Assembly (NCBI GenBank): GCA_030142905.1
Contig: JASJOG010000043.1
Location: forward strand, 1,436,501-1,500,500
Length of the DNA: 64,000 nucleotides
Direction of reading: 5' to 3'
Source of the DNA: Heliopora coerulea
Lineage: Eukaryota > Cnidaria > Anthozoa > Scleralcyonacea > Helioporidae
Position numbers and translations under genes: made by a program. Position 1 is the first letter of the stretch; the number at the start of each line of letters is the position of its first letter. Positions 46,566 to 58,955 of this stretch are shown in pieces. The notes beneath the pieces were generated by a model. That model was not told where the DNA came from. It was given only the letters and a program-made list of their open reading frames with translations, and did no database searches.

Positions 46566-49500
46566 CTACATAAAGTTACCAATGAGACTATCAACCAGTT
46601 TCACCAAAGACTCTAAGTATGCCGTATCATCCTGGTTATCACCGTTTATCTCTTCTTGCCATTCCTTTTTCCACGCCTTCAGACTCTTATCAAGGTTATT
46701 TTTCCTGAAAGTCTTTCGGCATGCTGGCAAGACCACTTGCACAGCTTGTAGAAGTTTTTCTCTCGTGTCATTTTCTGTTGTGGTACTTAATGATGCAGCC
46801 AAGTCACACCATCCTTCCCGGGATATCACCTTGAACAGAGGTGCTCTGGCAAGGAAAAGAACAGGTCAGAGAAAACGATGCAATATTTAAAACACGAGGA
46901 GACAGTCAAGTGTTTAAGATGCGATAAAGCGCGTACTGCGAGTCTCTTAAATGACTTAATTATAAAGTGAACCTCTTAATACGCTTATTCGCGAAGAAAG
47001 TTTGAAAATTAATGTATTCTAAGCCGCGAAAATTAGAGAAAAGTTAACGTGTTTTTTTGGAATATTTAAAGACACGACAAGGTCGTGATTTTCCTTTGTG
47101 TGTTCCTCGTGAATTGTCTGTGAGTTTCTAAGGTATAGGATAAGTATCAAGAAGGTAGACTTGAAGCCAGGTACAAAACTCCGAGAGATGAGTTACAGCC
47201 GATGATCGATGGCACAGGTTTTTTTGTTTTCTGAAGGTGGATAACTTATTGATGCCTGATTAAGGTATTGATGACAAAATTTCTACGAAATTTTGCCATT
47301 TCTCAATGTCTGCCTTAACTTGACCAACGATGATATAAGCAAGCTATACAACTTTGATCTCGGAATTTAAGTGAAATATCAACCTTAGGGTGTTGCCCTT
47401 GTGGGTGCTAATAGCTGAGACACCATGGTCAGAGTATATAACCCACAATTACAACCAGAGTAAAAGTTGTTTTCTCCTCATTGTCGGCATTTTTAATTCC
47501 ATGTGAAAAGCATTACCGATTTTTGCATTCTGTAATTCATTTGTTGACTGCATGAGTTAAGAAACTTACAGTGATATCAAATATGGAAATATGAAAGAAG
47601 CACCTAGATGTTCAAATTAGTGATACGTTGGACGTGTGCTATAGTCAAAGACATTGTAAGCAATTGGGATTGTTTGACCCTTGCCACAAATTTTAAGAAA
47701 AATGAACAACATGCAATCTCTATAAATCTGCAACGGAGGGAATGCACGTCTGTTTACTAAACAAGAAGTTTCCCTGGGGAAATGGATGACATCTGTACTT
47801 TAAACATATAAAAATTCTACCGAGTTTAAGTTTGTTGAGAAGCCATATCCTGAATCATGCATTCACTAGTGATTAAGGTCTGATTGGAGTTTGTTTCTCA
47901 TGTAATGATACATATTTTAAGCAATACAGATTGCCGTTTTTACAGCGAAAGAGAGTTGAATATTTGCTACAGGTGTCATATTTCATTAGTTTTTGTTTTG
48001 AATTAATTTAATCTTTCTAACATATTTACTGTCCTGGGGGACTGTATATAATCCCGGGTGTTGTAATGTGATGTGATGTAATGTAATGTAATGTAACCTT
48101 GGCAAATGGGGAAACAGCTAATCATTAACCCATAATTCCCCTAGGAGACGAGGATTCTAAAGACATCACAAATATTTTTCTAAAATGCTCTTTTGTTTTT
48201 GAGAGGTTCTTCCATCGTATATATCCCGCAAAAGAATGAAAACGAACTTAATCTCACTGTGATAGTTCAGATGATCACAATGAAGCCACAACAATCAGAC
48301 CACAGTAGTTCATTGTATCTTGAAATAATTGTTTTCATTATTAATAGCCCTAAACATATGTCATGCGATAGTATTCTTCATAATCTTACTTTAAAGTAGC
48401 TTTTTCATATTCCTGAATTCCCATTTCCTTGGCTTTCCTTCGGATGCTGTCCATTTGTTCCGTCAACAAATCCACTAAAAGCGTTAAGGCTTTGATTCTT
48501 AATGGATCATTGCCATTCTCTTGAAAAAGCGATGCCATTACTGAGAAACCACCAATTTTTAAGAACTTCTGTGTCCCTTTTGGAAAGAGTCTGAGCACAG
48601 AAGACAAGGCATAAATTGCTTTTTTCCTTGTGGCAAGAGAACACTGCTTGTTCACCAACAGTCGTGTCAACAGAGCAACAGCTCCTGACTCTAGCAGACT
48701 GATTTGTACAGGTAGGTTGCTGGACAAGGGAAGAATGCATTAAAACTTTTTTTAAGTTGAAGTTATGGTGAGATAGATGGATATTAAGAGGCATAAAGGA
48801 TTCCAATGTAGGATAACTACCCACATATTTGAAAATAATCTAATCATTCAATAAGCTGAATTTATATCTTCAGAAGCTATTGGATACTTATATATTTGTG
48901 GTAACTCAATTCACACCCAATGTATTTTCAACAACTGTAGGTCCATAGTGACCCCACAGATCCACAGTAAGCCTGTTTGCTCATAGTAACCTTGTATACC
49001 CATAAAATCCACATAAATTAATGTGCATTGTGAAAATCCATACTTGTAAGAGGCTAAGGCCCTACATTTGTAATGATCATTTAAATTCTCAATAACTCCA
49101 TGTGTATATGGTAATCTTGTGGATGGGGGTGTTGGAAGCATGGGGCACAGTATGTTTCCCTCCACTTTCTAAGTGGTTTGTAATATTAACTACAAACTTA
49201 TGATTGCCAAATGAGATCACTGCTGAATTAAATGTTTTTTCTTAGAACCTTTAGAAAATCACAAATTCAACTTCAAAATCCATTCAGGTTATCATTTTTA
49301 GCACTTATATAATGAGGATAACTGGCCATTGGGGTTTTTAACCTTGGAGCACACTGTCAGTCACACCCATATAGAGATTGGGATCTCACCAGGCCCACCA
49401 CTTTTATTGTAGTGCTGACACCTTTGATCCTGTGTAGGGAAGTGAATTCTTTTCTTAATACAAAGTCACTGGAAGACAATGGATGAAATTTCCAGATGTG

Positions 49501-50827
49501 CTGACCCTTTATTATTCTCAAATGGCTGGGTTTATCTGTGAATAAAAAAATATGTTTGATCATGTACACTATTTAGTACACATATGAATTACCTTTGAGC
49601 AGCTGAGCCAATGACATGGGCAGCAAGACTTTTAATATCTTCATCACTTTGATTGAGAAAGTTCACAACAAGAGCTAACCCTCCTATAATGTCCAGATCC
49701 CTTGCATTATCAATCTGGTGAACGTAATATTCCAGCTCTTCAAGAGCTTCAACAATCTCTCCTTTTGTACTTTTGCTGTTATTCAATTTTTCCACATATT
49801 CTTGAATTATTTCAATGTCTTTTTTCATCCAAATATTGGCACCCTGGAACTCATTCTTTATTTCATCCATGCTCCTATACTTGTTCTTTGCTGTTAAGAG
49901 AGAAAGACAATATGGAACTTCAAAGGTTCTTCAATTATTCATATCCCAGATTTAAACCATTAATCCTTTAGCTCCCAATTCTACAAATCTATGTATGCAA
50001 ATCAGATTTATAAACAAATTTCAACATTTTCAAATGAATCTTGAATTGATCAAATAAATTAAAATTTGTTCAGAAAACCTGGGATCTAAATGGCTAAAAG
50101 TTTTGTTGTTTTGTGATACCAGTGCCTCTGCTCTGAACAAATATTTCTTCAAGTAATAAGTTTTTATATACATCTATTTTGACCCTTAAATAACTTACAT
50201 TTATAAATTTTTGGCTTTTGTAACTTACCATGAGTTGAAATTTTTTCATGCTCAAGATCCATATTTTGGAATTTATCTTTAAAGTCTTTCAAAGCATCTT
50301 TCAATTGCTGTTTTGAAATCAAATTCTTATCAATTTGAATATACTTCTGTTTTCTTGGGTGCTTTACACTCTGCGTCTTCTCATCATTCCCTACACTGTT
50401 TTCATCCATTAACTTTGCTCTTTTTTGTCCTGTTTGTAAGTCTACTTGAACATGGAGACCTCGCGGTATGGCTTGACCTTCTTTTACAGTTTGCCATTGG
50501 TTAGATGGCTGAAATACATCAAAGTCATTGTCCTCTTTGAAAGATGTTTCACTCAAGTTTTCCTGTTCTACGTTGGCCTCTCTGGTTTCCGAAGGTACGA
50601 TAACTAACTCTTTTTTTTCGATATTTTTATCTAAAAACGAAAACAGAGTAATGATTTCTCTGCAAACGTCCCAACTCCCAAGTTTTGATAATATATAACA
50701 TTGAATTCATTCGTGTCCAGACTCAAGAGAAAAGGACTCTTCATTCTAAAAGATCAAAGTTTTACCAACCAGAAGAACGAATCCTCATCAATGTACACAT
50801 CAACACAAACAAAACAATTCTATCCAT
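46566..50827 (-). CDS. SIL1: SIL1, nucleotide exchange factor for ER Hsp70 (BiP)
   Basis: SIL1 releases ADP from BiP in the ER lumen. Exons in transcript order are 50827-50770, 50630-50229, 49890-49593, 48719-48390 and 46845-46566. Phases agree and give 455 aa (human 461). Residues 1-19 look like a signal peptide (MDRIVLFVLMCTLMRIRSS). The conserved entry motif is NQWQTVKEGQAIPRGLHVQV then DLQTGQKRAKL. Armadillo-type helices follow: LEELEYYVHQIDNARDL, ALVVNFLNQSDEDIKSLAAH, LLESGAVALLTRLL, FLKIGGFSVMASLFQENG and EGWCDLAASL. The first donor (GTTGGT) is weak but is the only one giving phase 1. The protein ends SLIGNFM, so no KDEL-type retrieval signal is seen; human SIL1 ends in a non-canonical KELR. 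It is head to head with REEP. Confidence 0.92.
48061..48097 (+). repeat. (TAATG)n/(TGATG)n microsatellite in SIL1 intron 4
   Basis: Seven or so five-base units, TAATG or TGATG. No function is visible. Confidence 0.8.
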
Positions 50828-51319
50828 ATTTCAAAGGTTAAAACTTTCGATAATGTACTCATGGACACAAACTTCCAAACCATACGTGTAACAACAACGA
50901 AACAATGTTGAGTTTGCATTTTTGGGGTATACCGCTTTCACGTTTATCGCACATTCGGAATTCCAAGAACACATTATCATTTCCGGCAAAACGTGTGACT
51001 TGAAGCCAGTTTCGGCTTGGTTATAGACGTATTTTTGTTCAAACGGTAGCTAAAATTATATCAACAGTTCTTTTTGATCAATATTTTAAATTTCTTTTCT
51101 TAAAATTTGCTGATAACGAAACTGTTATGGATTGGTAAAACGAAAGGCCTGGAACGAGGAGATTCCGTTTTCCGACGGTAAATTGCCGATTCATCACGAC
51201 ATCAATCTACGGTCTGTTGACTGGTAAGGTGAAACTTCAGTTGTTTTCACTTACAACTATGTTATCTAATTGTTCATTTTTGTGATATTTAGTGCAACGG
51301 CCGTTGTAAACATATCAGG
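50828..51319. promoter_or_regulatory. Probable bidirectional promoter, SIL1 / REEP
   Basis: 492 bp separate the two start codons. No TATA box is clear. Both products reside in the ER, so joint control is plausible but unproven. Confidence 0.5.
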
Positions 51320-54300
51320 ATGGTATCCTACATCGTTTCCCGCGCTATGGTGTGAGTACATGGATTTTTCTGCCTCTATAACTTTAATTTTTTTTGCGAA
51401 CGAGCAACCATTGTCTTGTAAACATGAAATGCCGTGATTAGCAGATTGAAACGAAATAGTAACTGGAATGTAAACCGTTTATAACTAATCCTTGACTTTT
51501 CTTTTGCATTAGCGTGGGTCTAGGAACACTTTATCCAGCATACAGGTCATACAAAGCAATAAAATCAAAAGACACAAAGGAATACGTAAGTTTCTCGCGA
51601 ACAGACAAAGATTCATAATTTTGTCGTTCGTGTTCGGCAGTTATTTCTTAATGTACCAATGTGGTTTAGAAAATGTTTAATAATATATGAAGGAAGGTAG
51701 CTAAAGGGTGGTATTATGGACCATGAAATGATACCAAGTCTTGGGTTAGTCAGTTTACTTCGCGGAACATCACCTATGTCTGCAAATCGATTAACTTTAA
51801 GTTTTGTGTTGATTATAAATTCTGTTGATCTTTACATTGTTTTGTTGGGCCACATGTATTGCGATGGTAACAGGGTTTGGTGAAAAACTAAAGCATTAAA
51901 CCTTGAGCTTCCCCGTAAATTAATCAAACTTAGCATATGCATTTTATGGTAAATAATCCCGTAATATCTAGAACAGACGGACTTATGAGTATTCATGAAG
52001 ATTTCACTCATGGGTAATCCCTTTGTCGTAATTTGATGCGATGTGATTAATGTTCGTTGGAAAGCGATCAAAGAAGTTCGAATTGCCGTCTCTCGGCCAA
52101 AATTCCCAATCAAACTTTTTGGGAAGGTGCAAAATCATTATCTTGTTTTATGTTGGTATTCTTCAGCTAAGATAATTGCTGGTCTTTTATAGTATTGTCA
52201 GTGTGACATCATTTAGTACCAGCGGAAAGTTAAACTATTGGTGTGAAGTGATTACATACACCTTGAATGTGGATATTCTTGGTGTGCTTGTTGTGCCATT
52301 ACCACAATGTTGCTTGAATTTAATGCATTACTGTAACAGTTAAATTACTTTCTTTTGTCCTTTGTTCTTTTTTCTTTTCATACTTTTTCCTATTCATACT
52401 TTTCCCTTTGTTCTTTCATTCACTCTTTTGTTATGGGCATCCAGTATACATGATACTGCTCATTTACCCTTTAATGACAAGTGTCCAATATATGAGACGT
52501 GTAAGAACAGAAGAAATGATATAAGAATAAAGCACAAACCAAAGAGATAAAAAAAGAGCAAAAGATAAAATATTCAGGAATTAAATGGTTACAGGGTTAA
52601 TCCTTTAATGCTCAGTGTCTGATCTGTGGGACATTAAAGAACAGAAGAACCAATGACAGAACAAAGGAAAAACAAAGACAGAGCCAGAACAAAAGAAAAA
52701 AATTCCATTTGCAATCATAATGAGATTTAACACAGACAAAGTATTTTTTCCTATCAAATCTCTGGAGATTAATGTTAATGTTAATTTTTAAAAGCAGTAA
52801 TTCTGTGAGATGATGACCAGTAAGGTGAGATAGCAATAGCCTTTCCATGAAGGTCATAGTATGTTATACACTTAATTTTGTTAAGATGTAAGATATCAGT
52901 TGCAGTAAATGGTCAGCTTAACATTGGTATATTCCTTTGAGATTATATAAAGTGCCAGCAAACACAGTTTGGCAAGACCAGTATCTGAAATACTTATTAG
53001 ACATCAGATGCACTTCTGACCTAAATCTGACCAGATAAAAAAAAAAATTCATCATAACAAATAACAGTGACTCTTTACCATGCTTTTACCTGGACTAAAC
53101 TTCTTGCCAAACAGTTGAAGATGAATTGGAAACTGACATTGAAACAAAAAAACCCAACTTTGAATAAAAAATTCCAATGTCCTTTGGGAATAACTAAAAC
53201 TGTACTGAATTTTAACTAACTGGGTGGCATTTTTTTTATGTAATTCTTAAGATATCTGTATGATTGGAAAAGTTTGAGTTTTGTCTTTTTTTAAATATTT
53301 TAGTCTGAAGACAGTTTAATATATCTTAAACTAGTTATTCATTTGCCTGAAAAATAAATAAATTTAAGAGAAGTAGATGCCGTGCTTTCTGCCATTTTAG
53401 GTAAAATGGATGATGTATTGGATTGTGTTTGCAATATTTACCACTGCAGAAATATTTGTAGATATGCTTGTGGGATTTTGGTAAGTTGAACTATGAGGAA
53501 AAAATGGAAAATATTTTATATAATGATTTGTAAATTAACTTCCAACTATATTTCTCATTTTAACTCTTTCCTTTAGGTTGCCCTTCTATTATGAAGTGAA
53601 AATTCTCTTTTTATTTTGGATTTTGTCTCCAACAACAAAGGTAGTATATCATGGTATTGTGTCTTAATAATATTTTAGTAGAATAAAATTTGATTTAAAA
53701 TTTTATTTCTTTTAGGGAGCAAGTATATTATACAAGAAATTTGTACATCCCTTTTTTACTCAGCATGAAAAGGTATTTTGCCTTGTTGTCATTGAAGACA
53801 ATTGACTTGTAACAACTATAATATGAAAAATAGATTGTTTTGTAAGAAGTTTGGAAGGAAGTAAACAAATTTGAAAGCTTTAGATGGTTTTTGATTCCAA
53901 ATCTTGGATACTATGGTAAAATGCTGTTATTTAAAGAAATGCTTTTTATGATATTACATTTATGAGTTGCATGACTAATAAATTTTTTACTATATCACAG
54001 GAAATTGATGGATACATTGAAAAAGCCAAAGAAAATGGTTATGGCAAATTTGTTGAGTATAGCAAAAAAGGGCTTGATTTAGCTGCAGATACTATGATGA
54101 AGACTGCAATTTCAGTAAGCTGTTAATTTGTTTGAATTCTATCATCTTTGTCAAGTCCTGATATATGAACCTATACTGTATGTAAACTGAAATTGTTAAT
54201 TTTGTAATTATTTTATGGTTGAACTTGATATTGGTAATCAAAATGGGTAATGGTTATGGTGGTGGTTATAATGGTGATAAAGATTGCAATTCTGATAAGG

Positions 54301-57300
54301 GTATTGGTTACGATGATGATGGTTTGGTTTGTGATAGTGGTAAAGATCATGATGAGGATAATTGTGATGATAATGATAATAATTATAAAGATTATTGATG
54401 ATTAAACATGGATGATAAAAATCTAAATTACAAGGATGTTGATAAAGATGATGTGGTAATGATTCAGATCAAAATTACACTGATACTGAAGGAGATGATG
54501 ATGAATATCATATCAATCATGATAATATTAGTGATAGTGACAACAGATGAAGATGATAAAGGAAAATGAGAAAGATGACAGTAATGATAATGATTTTGAA
54601 GATGATATAGATCATGATGATGGCGATGGCAGTGGTAATGGTGCTAATGATGATGATGATAATGATGATGATAATGATAATTATGGTAATGATGATGATA
54701 ACAATGATAATGATGGTGGTGGTGATGATGATGATGATGATGATGATCAGATGACCATTATGATAATACCAACAAATATTATAAAATGGTCCTCAGAAAA
54801 CTTAAAATTCTTCTTTACTCACAAGAGTATTTGATAATGTAAGATTTTAAATTTTGAATCCTCACATCTTTAGGGACAAGATGTATTGGTCCAGCAGTTA
54901 AAGCGGTATAGATCAGAAAGTTCTTTGGATCAGTTAGGAAAATCTGGGCCAAGTGAAACAATCAGTGATGAATCAGTTCCTCCAGCTAGTACAGAACAGA
55001 GAAAAAAAGAGAAAGTGGTTCCAAGACCAACTGAATCAATGACAGTCACAGAAAGGTATAAAGATAAAAAAAATCTCTTTGCATTCATCATCAACTTGTT
55101 TTGATTCTTTTCTCATTTTTTTGTCCCAAATGTAGTCAAGCAGCTTCTTAGATCAAACCAGTGTATTTTGTAATCAATTTGGTACAAATTTTTGCAGCAC
55201 AAGCTACCTGCCACAGGATAGAAACCAAGTATCATCCATAGATGATGTTTATAATAGAAGTTCAATGACATCTGGCAGCTCATTGATGTATGATTCAAGC
55301 ACAGTACCAAGAAGATATTATGATGGAACTGATGGAGTAAGGAAATTTATTGGGAAGTCTTTTCAAGCTAAAAATGAAAAACTGACCAGTCATTATAATA
55401 TCTAAATAACATCAGTAATAATGATAAATAATATTCATTGTAGCTAGTTTAATAGTGATGGACATATCTTAAAGTTAATGATGAGGATGGCAGTAGTTCT
55501 AATAAAAAATAGTAATAATATAGATTAATAATACTAATAATGGCATAGTAATACTCACTATAGTAGGGGGAATAGCGACCATAACAGTAACAGTTATTGG
55601 GTCTGCCTGATACAAATATCTATTATTATTTCTTCTTGATGTGCTTGCTACTTCTTCATTGCAATTTCAGGATGTTGAATACTAATGATAGTTTCTTTAA
55701 AGATTATTTTATTCTAATGTATTTCTTGTGATTTTTAAGTCCTTACGAAGTCGTCCAACAAGTTATCATGAGGTGAGAAAAGAAAGTTACTGGTTTGAAA
55801 GTTTGTAAACTGAGGTGTTAGGCCAAGACTGGGAGCAACCCACATCTGTAGGTCTACTGGTCTGGTTATCTGCAAACTAGGCTTTCAGTTTCACATAAGA
55901 TGTGAGCACAACCTTAGGTTTACTGGTCTGATGGTCAACAAACTGACCTGTTATACAAAGGCTAACGACAACCCAAAAACATAGACTTATTGGTCAGGTA
56001 GTCTGCAAACTGAGCTATTAGGTCTAGACTGGGTACAATCTGGTTACTTTGGTTTAGAGTACAGATCTGATAGTCTGCTGATGGAGTTGTAGAGCTGAGA
56101 CTCTTCTTTCATTACTGCTACATAAGACATGAGTTGTAACAAATACAGCTTCAATATACATGGCAGTGTGGCACCACTGTACTTTGGATCATGTTGTTTA
56201 GAGGTTGTTTCAAAATATTTGTAGCAAAAGGTTCCTCAATTACTTCTTTTTTTTGTTATACTGTAGGGCTCATCAACATTACCTAGATACTCCAGTACTG
56301 TAAGTTCCTAAAATCTTTCCTGTTTTGAATAAGAATAGAACAGTTTGAGAGACATCAAGTTAATACATTTGTAAGCTGAAGTTTCATCCAAATCACATAT
56401 GAAGTGCACCATTGAGTTTATTAAAGACATGAAATGTAATGTTATGCACTTTCTAAACATCATGGGTTCTGCTTCAACCATCTTTTTAAATATTTTTAGA
56501 GTTATGATTACTCCTCAAGACTGTACGAGGTTTGTAATGTGTGCCATTTTCTAATGTCTGCCTAAACGTACAATCATTTCCATCTACCAAAGTGTTAACT
56601 GACATTGCAACTATGGATTTAGCAGGAAGTTAGTCAGGCAATCAATCACTGCCTAAGTTTTTTAAGGATGATGTCTCCTGTAAAAACAACTCATTCCTGT
56701 ACTGTGTTACAGTCACTAGAGGCTTGAGTAGATTTTTAATAATGTTTTCAACTTTGATTTACCATATCTGTAACATGTCATGAGCATGAGTTATACAGTT
56801 CCCAATGGACAATCCAGGGGAAAACATTTGAGCAGCAGTTGTTCAAATGACTATTAATGCCTTTTAGTACTGCAAGATCATAAGAATCTTAGCAAAAAAT
56901 CACCTAAAATTGAATCACCTAAGAATTTAGCTTGGGTTTTTATTATTTAGTTGAAATAATATTTTGTTTCATTTTGTTGAATCATTCCTTTCTTATTACA
57001 CTTTTTTTCAAAATTCCAGACAAGCAATATGCCAGCATCTACTGATGTAAGTTCTGTATCTCTTCACTGCTACATGTATTTTGTATTCATCAAACAGCTT
57101 TGAAAGCCTGCTATGAACTGTCTTTCTTCTTCTTGTATGCCATGGCTTTTTGCCTTTCATCTCTGTATACACAGTATATTTTTTCTTTTCAGTTAACATC
57201 AAGTTATACCAGATACGAGGTCAGTGTCTAACACAGTTTACCAGATTTAGATTTTACACATCTCTGCAAGTTACATACAAGTGCTGAGTTTTTCTGGGTT

Positions 57301-57769
57301 GAAGTTTAGCAATTTGCTTGGTACATGCCTGTATTCAGAGTTGTGCCTGAGAAAGTTGCAGGGAGGGCAAATCCCACTGATGTGCATGTTATATACTGAT
57401 CAGTGTTATATCCTAAATTTCTAACACTGCCAAGAGACAATTAACTCTGAGTATTTCTTTCAAAGTGTGCCATCTCATTGTCATAGTACTGTACTGGTAT
57501 GAAGAACAGTTCACACTTTTAGCATGTAGACTGTCTATTTTTACTTAATGGAGTACATTGAACTAATTGCTCATGGCATTTCTTTCCAGTCATCAACTCT
57601 TCCACGATCACGAGAGGTGAGAACTTATGTCTCTCATGTCTATCTCTATCTCTGTACCTAATTGTTCATTGATGTTTTTTGTGAATTCTGATTTACTCCA
57701 TGATCTTGTTCTCCCTTGTAGTCAAGTAGGCGTTACAATACAAGAAGCAACAGAATTGGTCGGTATTAA
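51320..57769 (+). CDS. REEP: REEP1-4 family ER membrane-shaping protein
   Basis: REEP1-4 proteins are hairpin (TB2/DP1/HVA22) proteins of tubular ER that bind microtubules. Exons are 51320-51351, 51513-51585, 53401-53480, 53577-53640, 53716-53772, 54001-54114, 54874-55055, 55198-55336, 55740-55772, 56267-56299, 56500-56529, 57020-57046, 57193-57219, 57590-57616 and 57722-57769. Phases agree and give 321 aa. The N-terminus [20 protein letters not shown] fits REEP1-4. It is followed by [40 protein letters not shown] and [17 protein letters not shown]. Residues about 140-245 are polar. The last seven coding exons are 27-48 nt and all phase 0, encoding a Ser/Tyr/Arg-rich tail. Which of REEP1-4 it matches cannot be decided; it may be the single ancestral gene. 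Confidence 0.92.
52340..52700. repeat. Imperfect inverted/direct repeats in REEP intron 2
   Basis: CCTTTAATG-AGTGTC recurs at about 52470 and 52603. The stretch 52345-52440 (TTTGTTCTTTCATTCACTC) is roughly the reverse complement of 52630-52700 (AACAAAGGAAAAACAAAGAC). This is probably a decayed element; no family is assigned. Confidence 0.4.
54246..54757 (+). repeat. Degenerate (GAT)n / (AATGAT)n tract in REEP intron 6
   Basis: About 510 bp built of GAT, AAT and GGT triplets, ending in a pure run of about nine GAT. The Asp/Asn-rich frame it creates is a composition artefact. It lies about 115 bp before exon 7. Confidence 0.85.
55740..57769 (+). other. Microexon cluster of the REEP gene
   Basis: Six exons of 33, 33, 30, 27, 27 and 27 nt and a final 48-nt coding exon, all starting and ending in phase 0. 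They encode [59 protein letters not shown] and [15 protein letters not shown]. Splice sites are canonical GT-AG for each. Repeated SSTLPR and the ending Y/R-E suggest origin by exon duplication. Any subset can be skipped without a frameshift. Confidence 0.85.
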
Positions 57770-58413
57770 CAAGACTGAACAATATTTTTGAAGCCCTGCA
57801 AGAACTTTAAGCCTCCTGGGAATATTGACCCCTCAGAAGAATTGTTTGTGTATTTTTGTAAAAAGTGAATAATTGGAAATTGTTGGTTATGACAGACATG
57901 GAATTGTTGAACAACTTTTCTGTGAAATGGATGACACAGACAAGATGTAAATTTGTCAGAAGTTTTGAATGGCAACCTTCTTGCTACTTTTTATCATATT
58001 TCCACAAAAATCTTAGACATAACAAAGGTGACAAAACTGATGAAAAAAGATAAACAGTGAATCCCAAAGAACTAATATTAGTCTATTGATGTGCACTCTG
58101 GTTCTTTTTCTTACTTTGAAATGTTGGATTTGAGTTTTTGAGGATACAGTTCTTTTTTGAAAATATACCAAACATAACCTAAAATGCTTTAGTGAACATG
58201 GATTAACTGTATGATGGTACAAAATGGGAAACCAGAAACTTTGCATTTTTTTTAGTGTCAATTGTTGTATATTAGCTTTGTTTGTCTAAGTGTCAATATT
58301 ATTTAGTAATTGTTTTGGTCTATGGAGTCAGTTTCTGTACATTGTTATTTTTACTTTTCTGTGATTACAACATACATTTGAGAACTTTCATTTTGTTTTT
58401 GCAACAACTTTTA

Positions 58414-58419
58414 AATAAA
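58414..58419 (+). terminator. Candidate polyadenylation signal of REEP
   Basis: AATAAA 645 nt after the stop codon, followed within 30 nt by a T-rich stretch (TTCTTCAACTTTTTGTTC), as expected for a cleavage site. Confidence 0.6.
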
Positions 58420-58540
58420 CGGTTTTAATTCTTCAACTTTTTGTTCCCTCGTGAAAAAGAACTATTTTGTTTTTCTTTTGATGAATAAATTGCAGTAGTT
58501 TGACACCACTGCAGTGAGTAGACCATGTGCAAGAGAACAT

Positions 58541-58546
58541 TTTATT
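58541..58546 (-). terminator. Candidate polyadenylation signal of POMK
   Basis: Minus strand AATAAA about 410 nt after the POMK stop codon. It is inferred from orientation and spacing only. Confidence 0.45.
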
Positions 58547-58955
58547 CCAATTTAAAACTCCCACAAGAATGGTGTTACAAATAGGCAAAGCTGCAGTTTA
58601 ATCATATCTGAAGGTGCTTTTTCACACTTCCTGAATGTATTGACATTACAAGGAAAATGGAGAGAAGAGAAGGGAGGAAGCAAATGGGCCAGTAGGAAAA
58701 AAAAAGGACAGAAAAGAGAAAGGAAGGGAAGAAAGTAAAGGAAAGAAGAATGAAAAATGCAAGGGGAATGGAAGAAAGTCAGATAAAGTGATAACAGGTA
58801 AGATGTGTTCCAAATTTGAAAATCCTAAAATCATTATACATATATATTATATAGTTACATATAATGCATATTTGACAAGGTGAAAACACAGACAATCACT
58901 TAAAAATAGGTTTTCTTTATGGTGCTATCATATCTTTTAATAGTTTTTGTCTCAT

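Larger units (their letters stand above)
57770..58955. other. Intergenic region between convergent REEP and POMK (3' UTRs)
   Basis: Holds the REEP 3' UTR up to an AATAAA at 58414-58419 and the POMK 3' UTR with AATAAA on the minus strand at 58541-58546. The two transcript ends are about 120 bp apart. A purine-rich stretch lies at 58655-58795. Confidence 0.6.

Noticed and set aside
54547..54834. Asp/Asn-rich 95-codon open frame
   Set aside because: Translation of the degenerate GAT tract in REEP intron 6.
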